The notes under the pieces: generated by a model
Databases searched by the model: none
What the model was told of the DNA's origin: nothing
Seen by the model: only the letters and a program-made list of their open reading frames with translations
In this document: positions 39,079 to 46,115 of the stretch, one piece after another
Layout of the letters: each line of letters starts with the position of its first letter
Numbering within the stretch: position 1 is the stretch's first letter
Made by a program: the position numbers and the translations under genes
Assembly: GCF_000374105.1 (NCBI RefSeq)
Contig: NZ_KB893650.1
Location: forward strand, 1,172,862-1,236,861
Reading direction: 5' to 3'
DNA from: Kangiella aquimarina DSM 16071
Lineage (GTDB): Bacteria > Pseudomonadota > Gammaproteobacteria > Enterobacterales > Kangiellaceae
DNA: 64,000 nt

Positions 39079-40875
39079 ATGAAGTTAATCAAGACGCTCT
39101 TTATTTCAAGCCTAATTTCAACTGGCTTATTGGTTGGTAGCCTGTCTGCTCAGGCCGGTGAAGATTACACACAATGGTTGCATGAATTTTTTGACAAGGT
39201 TGAAGAGTACAATCTTAAACAGAACCCTATGTGGGCCGCCAGTCGTGGTGATGAGTCAGCTAAAGGTAAATTGCGCGATGTTAGTCCCGAAGCCTACCAG
39301 GCGCGAAAAGTAGAGTTAGAGAAGCTTATTAAAGAGTTGAAGTCGATCCAGAGAGATGACCTATCAGCCGAAGATCAAATCAGTTACGACATGATGCAGT
39401 CGCAGCTGCAACAGCAGGTAGCTGAGATTGATTTCAAGACTTATGAAATGCCACTTAATTCAGAGTGGGGGTTTCATGTTGAAGCAGCCGGCTTAGCACA
39501 GCGAGTGAGTTTAAGAACGTATGAGGATTACGAAAATTACCTCACTTTACTGACTCAAATTCCAGGTTTCTTCCAACAGAACATTAGCAATATGAAAGCG
39601 GGCCAGGCTCGTGGTTTTAGCGTACCGAAAGCTGTGTTAGAAGGTTACAGCGATGGTATCAAGGCTTACATCAAGGACAATGCCATTGACACCGCATGGT
39701 TTGCTCCTTTCAATAATTTCCCGAAACACTTTACCGAAAAACAGAAAAATGAGCTGGTGAAACAAGCCAAGACCATCATTGGGCAGGTGGTGGTGCCAGA
39801 GTATCAAAACTACCTCAAGTTCTTTGAGGAAGAGTATTATCCAAACGCCAAGGAAACCATTGCAGCCTATGACTTTCCTGAAGGTAAAGCCTATTACCAG
39901 AATCAGCTGAAACTCTACACCACATTGGATATGTCACCGGATGAGATTCATGAGATTGGTCTTTCTGAAGTTAAGCGTATCCGAGCCGAAATGGAGCAGG
40001 TCATCAAGGACAGTGGTTTCGAGGGCAGTTTTGCCGAGTTTCTGGAGTTCCTAAGAACCGATCCTCAGTTTTATGCTAAAACGCCTGAAGAGCTGATTAA
40101 AGAAGCATCTTATATTTCAAAACGCATGGATCATAAGTTACCTCAATTTTTCGGAAAGTTGCCGCGCCAACCCTACGGAGTTGTACCTGTACCAGAAGCG
40201 ATTGCGCCAAAATACACCACCGGTCGTTACTCTGGAGCGCCTCTGGATAGCACTCGTGCTGGCGAATACTGGGTCAACACTTACGCACTCGACAAGCGCC
40301 CTCTGTACAATCTGGAAGCGCTTACATTACATGAAGCGGTTCCTGGTCATCACTTACAAACAGCCCTGGCCAAAGAGTTGGAGCATCTACCGAACTTCCG
40401 CCAAAATACCTACATTTCAGCTTTCGGTGAAGGGTGGGGACTCTATAGTGAAAAATTGGGCCTGGAAGCAGGTTTTTATCAGGACCCTTATAGTAATTTT
40501 GGTCGACTAACCTATGAGATGTGGCGTGCAATCCGCCTGGTTGTCGATACCGGTATGCACACCAAAGGCTGGACGCGAGATCAGGCCATAAAGATGATGG
40601 AAGAAAATACCGCGCTTTCGACTCATAATGTACGCACTGAAATTGATCGCTACATCAGCTGGCCAGCCCAGGCACTGTCTTACAAACTTGGAGAGCTTAA
40701 AATTCTTGAGCTTCGTGCCAAGGCTGAAAAAGAATTAGGTCAAGATTTTGATATCCGAAAATTCCATGATGCGATATTGGCAAATGGTTCAATTCCTTTA
40801 AGCGTACTCGAAGATCAGATTGAGCAGTTTATTGAAGCTGAGAAAGCTTCAGTTGAGAAGGGAAGTTCGAAATAA
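39079..40875 (+). CDS. Secreted DUF885 metallopeptidase-like protein
   Basis: 598 residues from the ATG at 39079 (GGTGA 5 bases upstream; in-frame TTG and GTG lie just before it). A signal peptide (FISSLISTGLLVGSLSAQAG) precedes a helical DUF885 domain. HEAVPGHH (about 418-425) is a zinc-binding HExxH-type motif, and GEGWGLYSEKLGLE about 25 residues later supplies the third ligand, as in M32-type carboxypeptidases. The family is annotated as uncharacterised or as peptidases; substrate unknown. It is a single gene with a terminator behind it. Confidence 0.82.
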   Translation: MKLIKTLFISSLISTGLLVGSLSAQAGEDYTQWLHEFFDKVEEYNLKQNPMWAASRGDESAKGKLRDVSPEAYQARKVELEKLIKELKSIQRDDLSAEDQISYDMMQSQLQQQVAEIDFKTYEMPLNSEWGFHVEAAGLAQRVSLRTYEDYENYLTLLTQIPGFFQQNISNMKAGQARGFSVPKAVLEGYSDGIKAYIKDNAIDTAWFAPFNNFPKHFTEKQKNELVKQAKTIIGQVVVPEYQNYLKFFEEEYYPNAKETIAAYDFPEGKAYYQNQLKLYTTLDMSPDEIHEIGLSEVKRIRAEMEQVIKDSGFEGSFAEFLEFLRTDPQFYAKTPEELIKEASYISKRMDHKLPQFFGKLPRQPYGVVPVPEAIAPKYTTGRYSGAPLDSTRAGEYWVNTYALDKRPLYNLEALTLHEAVPGHHLQTALAKELEHLPNFRQNTYISAFGEGWGLYSEKLGLEAGFYQDPYSNFGRLTYEMWRAIRLVVDTGMHTKGWTRDQAIKMMEENTALSTHNVRTEIDRYISWPAQALSYKLGELKILELRAKAEKELGQDFDIRKFHDAILANGSIPLSVLEDQIEQFIEAEKASVEKGSSK

Positions 40876-40907
40876 CCAACTATTAATAAACAACAACCAG
40901 TAGACTC

Positions 40908-40936
40908 AAAACCCAGCCGTTTGTGCTGGGTTTTTT
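40908..40936 (+). terminator. Intrinsic terminator after the DUF885 gene
   Basis: AAAACCCAGC (40908-40917) pairs with GCTGGGTTTT (40925-40934) around a 7-base loop and runs into a T-tract. Confidence 0.88.
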
Positions 40937-40954
40937 ATTGGCCAAGAAAAAAAC

Positions 40955-41008
40955 TTGACTTGGTATGCTTAGTGGTCATAATGAAACCCTTGGGTATCAT
41001 TAAGGGTT
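40955..41008 (+). promoter_or_regulatory. Promoter with inverted repeat for the membrane protein/XRE pair
   Basis: TTGACT (40955-40960) and CATAAT (40977-40982) are spaced 16 bases. Just downstream, AACCCTT (40985-40991) and AAGGGTT (41002-41008) form a perfect inverted repeat across the expected transcription start, a good place for autoregulation by the XRE protein encoded second. Confidence 0.5.
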
Positions 41009-41063
41009 GTTTAGTTCTCTTCCGATGCCTCTATATCAATCATAATTTATGGAGAAATGATCT

Positions 41064-41534
41064 ATGAAACAAAATAACTGTGCAGAAACGGTCGATAGGA
41101 TGCAGCGAGGCGTAGCTTGGGGGATGCTGCTATGTGGGATCACTTATTTAATCATTCTTGCAGAAGATTTAACGCCTAAGGGTACACTTAATAGTATCTT
41201 GGATAAGGTTACACTCGGTGGTGTTGCAATCACAATGGCAGTCACAATTATTGCTATATGGCCGGCATTAAAACAAAAGCTTAGCGGACAGCTTATTGGC
41301 GCAAAGGAACCAGAAGGATTCTTGTCAGGCGCGATGCTTACCAGCTTTAAAAATGGCTGGATAGCGACAACGCTTAGCATTACCATTTTGCTTAGTTTGT
41401 CCTCTAGATTCGAACTTCTGGAGCTGCCTATACGGTTCTACTTTACTTCATTATTTGCCATTGCAGTTCTTTCAGTCAGCATAAGCTTCTTTTGGCTAAC
41501 TCGTGAGGATGATCTGGAAAATATGGAGGACTAG
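41064..41534 (+). CDS. Four-helix membrane protein of unknown function
   Basis: 156 residues with four hydrophobic segments (about 17-32, 50-70, 99-115 and 126-147) and short charged ends. I do not recognise a family. It is followed after 3 bases by a 74-residue XRE regulator; small membrane proteins paired with such YozG-like regulators are common in bacteria. GGAG site (tatGGAGaaatg region) before the ATG. It may sense a membrane or host signal through its partner, which is inference. Confidence 0.7.
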   Translation: MKQNNCAETVDRMQRGVAWGMLLCGITYLIILAEDLTPKGTLNSILDKVTLGGVAITMAVTIIAIWPALKQKLSGQLIGAKEPEGFLSGAMLTSFKNGWIATTLSITILLSLSSRFELLELPIRFYFTSLFAIAVLSVSISFFWLTREDDLENMED

Positions 41535-41537
41535 CTT

Positions 41538-41762
41538 ATGCATCCTGAAATCGATAATAGAATTCGTGTTTTTAGGGCAGAGCACCGAATGAGCCAAGGT
41601 GAATTAGCTGAGGCAATTGGTGTTTCAAGAAAAACCATTAGTACTATTGAGGTTGGAAAGTTCGTCCCTTCAACCATCATAGCTCTGAAAATTGCCAGAT
41701 ACTTCAAGGTTCCCGTTGAAGAAGTGTTTAGCCTGACTGACATGGAGCAGCAAAGCGCCTAA
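41538..41762 (+). CDS. Small XRE-family (YozG/Cro-like) transcriptional regulator
   Basis: 74 residues, almost all one helix-turn-helix domain: RIRVFRAEHRMSQGELAEAIGVSRKTISTIEVGKFVPSTIIALKIARYFKVPVEEVFSL. Helix-turn-helix core about residues 18-40. It sits directly behind the membrane-protein gene and probably represses their shared promoter. The small single-domain size is normal for this class. Confidence 0.9.
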   Translation: MHPEIDNRIRVFRAEHRMSQGELAEAIGVSRKTISTIEVGKFVPSTIIALKIARYFKVPVEEVFSLTDMEQQSA

Positions 41763-41779
41763 AAAGGGTAACGCTAGTA

Positions 41780-41807
41780 TTGCAAAAACAGTCTGTTAGT
41801 TTATAAT
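41780..41807 (+). promoter_or_regulatory. Putative promoter of tRNA-Leu
   Basis: TTGCAA (41780-41785) and perfect TATAAT (41802-41807), spaced 16 bases. GCGCCTC, a GC-rich discriminator-like stretch typical of stable RNA promoters, follows. Confidence 0.65.
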
Positions 41808-41848
41808 GCGCCTCACTTTTGGGACCTTGCCTAAAAGAAAGATTTAAA

Positions 41849-41935
41849 GCCAGAGTGGTGAAATTGGTAGACACACGGGATTCAAAATCCCGCGCCCTTA
41901 AAAGCGTGCCGGTTCGAGTCCGGCCTCTGGTACCA
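41849..41935 (+). tRNA. tRNA-Leu (anticodon CAA)
   Basis: 87-base class II tRNA including encoded CCA. Acceptor GCCAGAG pairs with CTCTGGT (G1-U72 wobble). The anticodon stem CGGGA/TCCCG encloses loop TTCAAAA with anticodon CAA. A long variable arm (GCGCCCTTAAAAGCGT region) and T arm GCCGGTTCGAGTCCGGC follow. It reads UUG codons. It resembles E. coli leuX. Confidence 0.95.
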
Positions 41936-41940
41936 TCTCA

Positions 41941-41972
41941 AAGCCGTTGTTTGAACAACGGCTTTTTTTTTT
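41941..41972 (+). terminator. Intrinsic terminator of tRNA-Leu
   Basis: AAGCCGTTGTT (41941-41951) and AACAACGGCTT (41954-41964) form an 11-bp stem followed by a run of ten T bases. The following gap, to 42364, is A+T-rich; it has a TATAAT at 42166-42171 with no good -35 hexamer and I see no gene in it. Confidence 0.9.
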
Positions 41973-42364
41973 GCTCAAAATACAGTGAACTTAATCACAA
42001 AATGATTAAATACCTAAGTCATAACTGACTTAATAGAGCCCTTTTCTTTACGCTTATCTGTACTTATGCCATGAATAGCCAGCTCTGGCGTTTGAATTCC
42101 TGCCTTTTGTTTCAAGTACGTGTTTTAATAATTAATATAAATGTTTTAAAAACAATTGCTTAAAGTATAATGCATGTATGATTTTTAGTCGTTTTGTCGC
42201 CCGCCAGTGTTTTAAACTTGTGTTTTTTACAATTAGAAAATCTGATGATATAACCTTCTTGCCTTATAAAAACTAATCAAGGCGATGAAGGAATGCTTGC
42301 AGGGTGATATCAAAATAACAACTTGCAAGTGAAGCATCAGCTTATTAAACCTAGGGGGTAGAAA

Positions 42365-43243
42365 ATGCTGAAGAAATCTTTCCTAAACAAGTTGTTGTTG
42401 GGGGCCTCATTAATTGGTGGTTCCTTAATGGCAGCCTCCGCAAGTGCTAATGTCGGTGTTGCTTTTGTTCATGGCACAGGCCAGCAAAGCGACGCCTATA
42501 ATGATTATTGGACTGGTTCTATGATTCAGTCAGTGATTCAAGGCCTACCAAATTCAAGCAACTATACCGTTATCAATTGTGACTTTACTCAATACATGTG
42601 GGATAGCCGTGCATCAGGCTGTCTGGCAGGTCAGTTGACTAATTTTATCAATAATAAAGGCATTACCCAGATGACCCTGATCACTCATTCCAACGGTGGT
42701 AATGTGGTTCGCTGGATTCTCTCTAACCCAACCTGGGACAGTCGATTCCCTAATATCATTAACAAGACAAAAGAAGTGATTGCCTTGGCGCCTTCCAGTG
42801 GCGGTACTCCGTTAGCTGAAGCCGTGTTAAGCGGTAATGCTTTCGAGCAATCGCTTGGCTGGTTGCTTGGCTACCAGAATGATGCGGTTCGTATGCAGCA
42901 GGAGTCCTGGATGGCAAGTTATAATGCCAACTGGTTATACGGTACAGCGGGACGTCCTAGCTTGCCTAAACCTTTCGTTAATGTAGTTGGTACCGATGTT
43001 GAGTCGGCAATTTGGGATGGCGACAGTTACTGCGGCGGTTATTCGCAGAATGTTGGTCTTGAGTTTACTCAAAACTGGTTAGACAGCTGTTCTGATGGTT
43101 TCCTCAATTGTAGTTCGCAAAGTGCAGCGGGTTCTGTGTGGTTCTATGACAAGTGGTATACCAAAGGTGGTGAGCCTCTCAGTCACGCCCAAAGCCGTCG
43201 CAACTGCTTCTATCTAGACACATACCTACGTAACCGTATTTAA
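42365..43243 (+). CDS. Secreted triacylglycerol lipase-like alpha/beta hydrolase
   Basis: 292 residues with a signal peptide (LLLGASLIGGSLMAASASA, cleavage about residue 28). VAFVHGTGQQSDAYNDYW is the oxyanion-side HG motif; LITHSNGGNVVRW is the nucleophile elbow with Ser109. Asp in VVGTDVESAIWDGD and His in GGEPLSHAQ are candidates for the rest of the triad. Six or more cysteines in the mature protein suggest disulfides. A GGGGG site lies 6 bases before the ATG. It is followed after 10 bases by a secreted partner gene. Confidence 0.85.
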   Translation: MLKKSFLNKLLLGASLIGGSLMAASASANVGVAFVHGTGQQSDAYNDYWTGSMIQSVIQGLPNSSNYTVINCDFTQYMWDSRASGCLAGQLTNFINNKGITQMTLITHSNGGNVVRWILSNPTWDSRFPNIINKTKEVIALAPSSGGTPLAEAVLSGNAFEQSLGWLLGYQNDAVRMQQESWMASYNANWLYGTAGRPSLPKPFVNVVGTDVESAIWDGDSYCGGYSQNVGLEFTQNWLDSCSDGFLNCSSQSAAGSVWFYDKWYTKGGEPLSHAQSRRNCFYLDTYLRNRI

Positions 43244-43253
43244 GGAGCCCGTC

Positions 43254-44375
43254 ATGAAGAATATCGTATTAATTACTTCTACCACGCTGGCTCTTGTCTT
43301 GAGTTCAGCCGTTAACGCGAAAGACACCACCAGCTACAGTTTTGCAATTGAGTCTAGTAACAAGTTTGTTGTCAGTCATAGCGAGTATGTTCCCTCAACG
43401 CAAAGCCGTGAATACAGCATTGATGTTAATGGCCAATCATTGCAACGTGGTGTGTCTTTAACCACAACAGCACCAGGAGCTTTGGTTCGCATTTCTGCTG
43501 CAGATGGTCGTTCAGCTGTTGAACCGCAAATGATGAACATCAGCCAAAAGGGTGGCAAAAGTTTCGCCAAAGGCAGTGGCTTCGACATGCTGGTCGATAG
43601 CAACTCAATGCAGGCACAAGGCATTGGATTCCAGCGCGGAACCACCGGCTTTAAAATTGCCGATGAGCTGGGAAAAGGTGAGTTCACTCTGCAAACCAAC
43701 CAAAAAATCAATCCAAACGGAAACTACCGCATCAATGTCTTTGAGAAAAATAGTGATACGGCGTTATATCTTAAATCGCAGCGTGGCGGATACTTCAAAG
43801 GTGATACTTTAAGTGTTGATGCCCATGTTTTTGATCAAGGTCAGGCGCAAACTATCCGTAATATTAAAGGGCAGCTAGTGTCGCCAACTGGCCAAAGTTA
43901 TCCTGTGATTTTCAAAAAATCAGGTGATGGCTATCAGGTTAAAATGCCTATGAAGATGTCGGCTGATAATGTGCCCGGTGCTTTGTGGGAGCTACACACC
44001 GAAGTTAAAGCTCATGTCAATGGTAAACTGGTTCAGCGTAACGGTCGCGTACCATTTTCCTATGACGAAATGACCGCTTCAGTTGGCAGCAAAGTGCAAA
44101 TTGTTGGTGGTGATAAGAACCTGAAAGCGATGGTTCCAGTGAGCGTTAAGCAAGACAGCCGTTTTGAAGTGCGCGGTGTTTTATATGGCACAGACAAAGC
44201 AGGTAACATGAAACCTATCATGACAACCCACACCGCACAGAATCTTGGTCGTGGTGCTGGTCAAATCATGATGGAGTTCGACGCAAAAATCTTAGCTAAC
44301 AGTGGCCTTAGCGCACCTTATGAGCTGAGAAATGTAGAGTTGCGAGACCAAAGCCAAATGGCTATTTTAAAATAA
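43254..44375 (+). CDS. Secreted beta-rich protein, DUF4785-like, partner of the lipase
   Basis: 373 residues with a signal peptide (IVLITSTTLALVLSSAVNA). The mature protein looks like two or three Ig-like beta domains: SYSFAIESSNKFVVSHSEYV..., QGQAQTIRNIKGQLVSPTGQSYPVIF, and VGSKVQIVGGDKNLKAMVPV. I believe it belongs to the DUF4785 family, from memory. The KSQRGGYFKGDTLSVDAHVFDQGQ section has the shape of a macroglobulin-type or CARDB-like domain. It is in an operon with the lipase (10-base gap, GGAG site), so it may stabilise, fold or anchor it. Confidence 0.6.
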   Translation: MKNIVLITSTTLALVLSSAVNAKDTTSYSFAIESSNKFVVSHSEYVPSTQSREYSIDVNGQSLQRGVSLTTTAPGALVRISAADGRSAVEPQMMNISQKGGKSFAKGSGFDMLVDSNSMQAQGIGFQRGTTGFKIADELGKGEFTLQTNQKINPNGNYRINVFEKNSDTALYLKSQRGGYFKGDTLSVDAHVFDQGQAQTIRNIKGQLVSPTGQSYPVIFKKSGDGYQVKMPMKMSADNVPGALWELHTEVKAHVNGKLVQRNGRVPFSYDEMTASVGSKVQIVGGDKNLKAMVPVSVKQDSRFEVRGVLYGTDKAGNMKPIMTTHTAQNLGRGAGQIMMEFDAKILANSGLSAPYELRNVELRDQSQMAILK

Positions 44376-44397
44376 TCATCATTGTTTTGATTGATTC

Positions 44398-44421
44398 AGG
44401 CAGCTTCGGCTGCCTTTTTTT
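44398..44421 (+). terminator. Intrinsic terminator after the lipase operon
   Basis: AGGCAGC (44398-44404), tetraloop TTCG, GCTGCCT (44409-44415), then a T-run. The T-run overlaps the end of the convergent acetyltransferase gene. Confidence 0.9.
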
Positions 44422-44911
44422 AATATTTAAGTAGTAACTGCCAAAACCCTACATCTACCCATTGATCAAATTTACGGCCAACCTCTTTCAAATGCCCGAC
44501 TTTTTCCATGCCGAACTTTTCAAGCAAAGCGATGCTTGGATTATTAGGCAGTGCGACACTTCCTATTACTGCATGTATGTGATGTGCTTTTAATATTTCC
44601 AGTAATTCCTTGAAAAGCTTTGTCCCCCAGCCTTGACCTCTACTTTCTGGCGCAAGGTAAACTGAAGCCTCTACAGTATGCTGATAAGCAGAGCGGGCTT
44701 TCCATTGAGTGGCATAAGTGTAACCAATGATTTCGCCATCACGTTCGGCAACCAGCCAGGGGTAACCATGTTTTTCACACTCTTCAATACGCGCTATCAT
44801 TTGAGTGACACCAATGGGCTCAACCTCAAATGTGGCGGAGGAGTTTTTTATGTAATGATTGTAGATGGAGGTAATATTTTCAGCGTCTTCTAATCTAGCT
44901 GGCCGAATCAT
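44420..44911 (-). CDS. GNAT N-acetyltransferase, phosphinothricin acetyltransferase-like
   Basis: 163 residues. GNAT fold with N-terminal IRPARLEDAENITSIYNHYIKNSSATFE, the acetyl-CoA motif A ESRGQGWGTKLFKELLEIL, and IGSVALPNNPSIALLEKFGMEKVGHLKEVGRKF, all features of the PAT/MnaT group that acetylates phosphinothricin or methionine derivatives such as Met sulfone. In a marine bacterium an amino-acid detoxification role is more likely than herbicide resistance. Single gene. Confidence 0.88.
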   Translation of the reverse strand: MIRPARLEDAENITSIYNHYIKNSSATFEVEPIGVTQMIARIEECEKHGYPWLVAERDGEIIGYTYATQWKARSAYQHTVEASVYLAPESRGQGWGTKLFKELLEILKAHHIHAVIGSVALPNNPSIALLEKFGMEKVGHLKEVGRKFDQWVDVGFWQLLLKY

Positions 44912-44975
44912 TGCGTTATCTCTTGAGTCATTAGAACGGAGGGTATTGATTTAAGTTTAGCTTACCACAAATATA

Positions 44976-44998
44976 AAAAGGCCATCGAGTGATGGCCT
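44976..44998 (-). terminator. Intrinsic terminator of the M15 peptidase gene
   Basis: AGGCCATC (44979-44986) and GATGGCCT (44991-44998) form a stem with a GAGT loop. Read on the minus strand, it ends in five consecutive T bases, 30 bases after the M15 gene stop. Confidence 0.85.
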
Positions 44999-45027
44999 AA
45001 AACTTATCTAACGTTTCTAAATCTGAC

Positions 45028-46023
45028 TTAGATTCCCCAGCGGGCTTTGGTGCCTCTTACGTCAACATGCACAAAAGGTCCACGTACGGCGTTAGGTTTA
45101 TAGACGCCGATACCACCGACAAGATCATCACGATGATCGTGTGTTTCTGGGTTGTTGGCGAATTCATAAAGACGCAGGGCATCTTTTTCATTCACTGCGC
45201 CATCACCATTGATGTCGTCCATACGGCCGTTGGCTAGCGTATCAATAAAAATATCAGATGCATCACCATAAACATGGCGGCTGTTTGCTACGTTGCCGAT
45301 TGCTTTGTTATATGCTGGCGTACGATATCCGCTCATAATGACGAAGCTATCAGTGCGGATACCTTTGTTGTTCACATCGGTCAGCAGGTTCTCCAAATTT
45401 TCCAGCAGGTTCTGTCTTAACACCATGTACTTTGGGAAACCACTGGGTTGTTTGCACAGAAACTGTCCCAGCGTGAAATGCGGGGTAATTTTGGTATGCA
45501 TGTTTTCTTTGGTCACTTCGATAAAGCCTTTTGGCGCAGCATAATTTGGCAGGCCCTTTAATGGAGATGGATACTCGCCAATCTTATAGCCATTCAGCAC
45601 GCCATTTTTCATTTCTGAAGCAGGGCGCAATACAAACACAGATACTGTAATCTGATGACCGGTTTCCGCATCAGTGGTTTCCAGTTTGTATAGACCTGGT
45701 GCTTTAGGGGCTTTCCACAATAAGCCGCCATTTTTCCAACTCAGTTTCTGCCACTGCTGGTTCACTTGGATTCTGCTGGATAATTGTTGACGGCTCGATT
45801 TTAACTGTAATGATTGCTCAGGCATTACAGTATGAAAAAATACATCGTAGGGAATACTTTTGCTGTTAACGGATAGATCAAACTGGGCTTTACCGCTTTG
45901 ATAGTCCTTAACCTGGGTAACTGCCTGGCTTAGATTTGGGGTTAAGATGCTGAGGCTTGCGATTAGCAAAAACGCCAACATAAATCGCCCTTTGTATAAG
46001 TCATTCAGTAAAATTTTCGGCAC
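45028..46023 (-). CDS. Secreted M15-family peptidase (YcbK/MepK-like) with a dockerin-type loop
   Basis: 331 residues. Signal peptide (about 14-34), an N-terminal beta domain (about 35-140), and a C-terminal M15 zinc peptidase domain (about 175-331): MSGYRTPAYNKAIGNVANSRH with His250, Asp257 in GDASDIFI, and His319 in FVHVDV, the metal ligands. Between them lies DINGDGAVNEKD (about 270-281), a dockerin/EF-hand-like calcium loop inserted in the catalytic domain. The family includes DD- and LD-endopeptidases that trim peptidoglycan. Start is GTG with GGAG 5 bases upstream. It lies directly downstream of the L,D-transpeptidase gene, the same order as ycbB-ycbK in E. coli. Confidence 0.85.
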   Translation of the reverse strand: MPKILLNDLYKGRFMLAFLLIASLSILTPNLSQAVTQVKDYQSGKAQFDLSVNSKSIPYDVFFHTVMPEQSLQLKSSRQQLSSRIQVNQQWQKLSWKNGGLLWKAPKAPGLYKLETTDAETGHQITVSVFVLRPASEMKNGVLNGYKIGEYPSPLKGLPNYAAPKGFIEVTKENMHTKITPHFTLGQFLCKQPSGFPKYMVLRQNLLENLENLLTDVNNKGIRTDSFVIMSGYRTPAYNKAIGNVANSRHVYGDASDIFIDTLANGRMDDINGDGAVNEKDALRLYEFANNPETHDHRDDLVGGIGVYKPNAVRGPFVHVDVRGTKARWGI

Positions 46024-46115
46024 ATATACTCCTTCACTGGTTACAGTGAACTTAAAATAAACAAAATTATGCCCTAGACCGTCCAGTTGGCCCTTTGAGG
46101 TGAGTCCTTTGAGGG

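Noticed and set aside
42071-42163. 30-codon frame in the gap between tRNA-Leu and the lipase
   Set aside because: No ribosome-binding site, low-complexity A+T-rich content and no conserved pattern.
41849-44375. Integrative element using tRNA-Leu as attachment site
   Set aside because: No integrase gene and no second copy of the tRNA 3' end was seen downstream.
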